Positions 61,956 to 64,000 of a stretch of DNA of 64,000 nt are shown here, one piece after another; position 1 is the stretch's first letter; each line of letters opens with the position of its first letter. The notes below the pieces were generated by a model. The model was not told where the DNA came from, did no database searches, and saw only the letters and a list, made by a program, of their open reading frames with translations. The DNA is from Myrmaecium sp. VS I D KN 1 (taxonomy: Eukaryota; Ascomycota; Dothideomycetes; Valsariales; Valsariaceae). The DNA is taken from contig JADQAV010000017.1 in assembly GCA_019775845.1 (NCBI GenBank), positions 248,001 to 312,000 on the forward strand, written 5' to 3'. The translations under genes and the position numbers were made by a program.

Positions 61956-62614
61956 ACAAGCAAGGTCAAACTGTCACCGCGCACACCCACAACACGCACG
62001 CATCCACCCGCGCACACACACGCCACCCCACCACCACCCGGTCAGAACCTCTACAGCAGCGAGAGAAAGCGCGCAAGCAAAAAAAAAAACCTTTCCGCAC
62101 CGACCGCGTGCCAGCGAGACGAAGGTACCTCCGCGCCCATCATCCAAAACACCACCGTTCCGACCGGCTTTCCATCCAACCGACCGCATTTTCCATCGCG
62201 GGAGCACCTGGACCATTCCCCGAGCGCTTTGGCGGCATCGCAACCCGTCGAAAAGCGAGCCAAAATCCCGTCGTGGTCGTCGTTGTGGTCGAATCGCACA
62301 CAGAACACGTTGCCACATCCCTCCTCCGCTCCGCTCTCTCTCTCTCGCTCTCTCCCCCTTCTAACTCTTTCCACCCACTCGCCGCCCAAAGGTTTCCCGC
62401 ATGGTGTCGTGCTGACGACCACGCCCAGCGTTCTCGCATCTACGCCGCAACATCAGAACGACGCTCGGGCCACGCGCACCCCATCAAACTTTCCTTTGCC
62501 CGGTCCGTTCCCCCCCCCCAAGCCAACCAACCAACCAAGGCCTGGTGGATGCGAGTTTGCTTGCTTGCTGGCCCCGGTGTCGCCCCAGGCGTGCAGCTCT
62601 CCCCCCCCCTTTGG

Positions 62615-62622
62615 ATGAGTGA

Positions 62623-62662
<40 letters not shown>

Positions 62663-62701
62663 CAGCACGACGCAGAAGACAGCAGCAGCAGAACATCATG
62701 A
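62615..62701 (+). promoter_or_regulatory. Poly-alanine uORF overlapping the epl1 start codon
   Basis: ATG 62615 opens a 28-codon frame: Met-Ser-Glu, then about 13 Ala codons made by the GCA repeat, then QHDAEDSSSRTS. Its TGA (62699-62701) overlaps the epl1 ATG (62698-62700) in the four bases ATGA. If the epl1 mRNA begins upstream of 62615, this arrangement would make epl1 translation depend on leaky scanning or termination-reinitiation. The frame is directly visible; its presence in the mRNA and its effect are inferred. Confidence 0.55.
62624..62661 (+). repeat. GCA/CAG trinucleotide repeat
   Basis: About 12-13 uninterrupted GCA units, 37 bp upstream of the epl1 ATG. It encodes Ala in the frame of the uORF. 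Such tracts are prone to length change between strains. Confidence 0.8.
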
Positions 62702-64000
62702 CGCAGCGACTCGCCGGCCAGCGGTTCAGGCAGCGCAAGCTGTCCACCAAGCAGAACCTCGCTGTGCTGCGTGAGAGCGACATCGACCAGCTGCCCGACG
62801 ACGACGCCGCCCGGCACATCCCCAAGATCGAGACGGGCGTCGAGAAGGGCGAGGAAATCGTGAGTCACACCCTCCCCTTTCCTTCACCCCTTTGCGCCAC
62901 CACAGCCACATCGACTTCAGCCACACTGCTTCATCCCAACCATGATCTTCGCACGTGATATCAAAATAACAGCACGATCGTGCTGTCTGCAATCGCTCAC
63001 CTGCACCTTCCGTCTTTGCGACCTGTTGAGATCTTCCCCAATTGACTGACCGAAACTTCTTCAGGAACACCATCTGCAAGCCGTCATCTCCGCTACTCAA
63101 GCAGGTGCCAAAAATGCATCTCTTTACATCCCTACACCACCCGTGCAAACAAGCCACCTGAACTATGAGCGTCTCTACCCCAAACGGTTCCAGCAACCGG
63201 CCACCTACATTCGCTTCTCGTCCACGGTGGAAGACTGCACTGGTAACCCCTACTGCATGACCGCCGAAGACGCCGCTTGGCTGAAGAAGCTGAACGAGAA
63301 GCGAAAGAGTAGTCGGAAGTCTCCTGAGCAAGCCGTGGAGATCTGCTCCGAAGATGCCTTTGAGAATGCCATGTCCTTCTTTGAGGCGACCGCCGCGACC
63401 AAGCAGCCATTTGCCGCAGTAGACAACGCGCCCGTGCTCCCGTACGAGGAGATGCAAGCGGCCTTCGACGAGACGATTGAGCCGGACGCTAGGGTCTTTG
63501 CGCCTCAAATTTATGAGTATTGGAAGACGAAGCGCATGGCCAATAACAACCGTCCGCTGATGCCCAGTCTGAAGTTCGAGACGAACCTTGAGACCGATGA
63601 CGCGGATCCGTACGTTTGCTTCCGGCGTCGCGAGGTTCGACAAATCAGGAAGACTCGCGGCCGCGATGCGCAAGTGTCGGAACGGCTGAAGAAGCTTCGC
63701 AGAGAGCTCGAGGAAGCCAGACGCCTGATGCAAGCCGTGAAGAATAGAGAACATCTGGTGCGGGATCAGCTCCAGTTAGATCGGACCATCTTCGAGCAAA
63801 GAGTAGCCCTCAAGGAGGTGAAGAGGAATATTGGCCTCAAATCATCCGAGGATGATGTGCTGCTCCTCAACCAGAAGGTAAACAACTCGTCCCGCTCGCT
63901 GAATCGTGCCAGTGCTGATCTGGCCCAGACGGAGGCGAAACCGAAGCCAAAGGCTGAGACGGCGGCTGTACAACGAGGCATCCCAGGTATGGGACCGAAG
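62698..64000 (+). CDS. epl1: Enhancer of polycomb-like protein Epl1, N-terminal half (partial at right edge)
   Basis: Scaffold of the NuA4 and piccolo-NuA4 histone acetyltransferase complexes, holding Esa1, Yng2 and Eaf6 on the nucleosome. Exon 1 is 62698-62859; exon 2 starts at 63065 after a 205 bp intron and runs off the right edge. The EPcA domain is clear: RFRQRKLSTKQNLAVLRESD with LPDDDAARHIPKIETGVEKG. After the intron come EHHLQAVISATQ, YIPTPPVQTSHLNYERLYPK, NPYCMTAEDAAWLKKLNEKR, RVFAPQIYEYWKTKRMANNN, RPLMPSLKFETNLETDDADP and YVCFRRREVRQIRKTRGRDA. A coiled helix follows (SERLKKLRRELEEARRLMQA). ATG 62698 opens the EPcA domain directly, so the start is firm. Confidence 0.95.

Larger units (their letters stand above)
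60828..62697. promoter_or_regulatory. gcn2 3' region and long epl1 upstream region
   Basis: 1.87 kb with no separate gene. 61080-61360 is AT-rich. From about 61840 the plus strand becomes C/A- and CT-rich, typical of a long fungal leader, with an AAGGC repeat (61932-61955), CT tracts (62335-62363), C-runs (62511-62518, 62601-62609) and a GCA repeat. Confidence 0.5.

Noticed and set aside
61712-62701. 329-codon plus-strand frame before epl1
   Set aside because: It opens at a non-ATG codon and reads low-complexity leader. Only its last 28 codons, from ATG 62615, are kept as a possible uORF.
1-64000. Transposons, LTR or virus-like elements, CRISPR arrays, tRNA and rRNA genes
   Set aside because: No reverse transcriptase, integrase, transposase or capsid-like frame, no long terminal repeats, no regular spacer-repeat array and no tRNA arm pattern was seen by eye.

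Overview
The window is nuclear DNA of a filamentous ascomycete (Pezizomycotina), most likely a eurotiomycete. The genes are split by many short GT-AG introns, mostly 46-90 bp, with CTAAC-like branch points. Fungus-restricted families are present: Cut12, a YDR124W-like helical-bundle protein, a Zn2Cys6 factor and Pet127. Placement to class is inference; genus cannot be read from the sequence. I see 22 protein-coding genes, no tRNA or rRNA, no CRISPR array and no recognisable transposon or virus-derived element. Exon boundaries were worked out by hand from splice signals and reading frame; each complete model gives an intact frame.

1-15.9 kb: the 5' part of rad16 (minus, runs off the left edge); mitochondrial ribosomal protein L5; a USP-type deubiquitinase ending in a CAAX box; a Zn2Cys6 regulator; a 200-residue gene of unknown function; a Ldo16/promethin-like lipid-droplet membrane protein; RNA polymerase I subunit A49; and a small Gly-repeat protein behind a clear TATA box.

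16.9-31.6 kb: the E2 enzyme cdc34, the mRNA export factor sac3 and a YDR124W-like protein, all on the minus strand. A 3.9 kb stretch with no convincing gene follows, containing a G-rich telomere-like tract.

31.6-42.8 kb, all minus: an 11-exon Ycf1-type vacuolar ABC transporter, packed against (and by the best model overlapping) a UBA-like/USP-like protein whose catalytic boxes look degenerate, then pet127.

43.6-64 kb: a PH-LRR protein, ribosomal protein eL39, the N-terminal amidase nta1, coq8, the spindle-pole protein cut12, the eIF2alpha kinase gcn2 (cpcC in aspergilli), and the 5' half of epl1 (NuA4 scaffold), which runs off the right edge.

The genes do not form one pathway or a secondary-metabolite cluster. 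Themes recur: ubiquitin and degradation (two USP-fold proteins, Cdc34, Nta1), mitochondrial expression and coenzyme Q (mL5, Pet127, Coq8), and translation and ribosome supply (A49, eL39, Gcn2). I found no clear undescribed multi-gene system. The best leads are a predicted prenylated deubiquitinase, a predicted catalytically dead USP protein overlapping the ABC gene, a poly-alanine uORF whose stop overlaps the epl1 start codon, a candidate GC-AG intron, and the large gene-free region.
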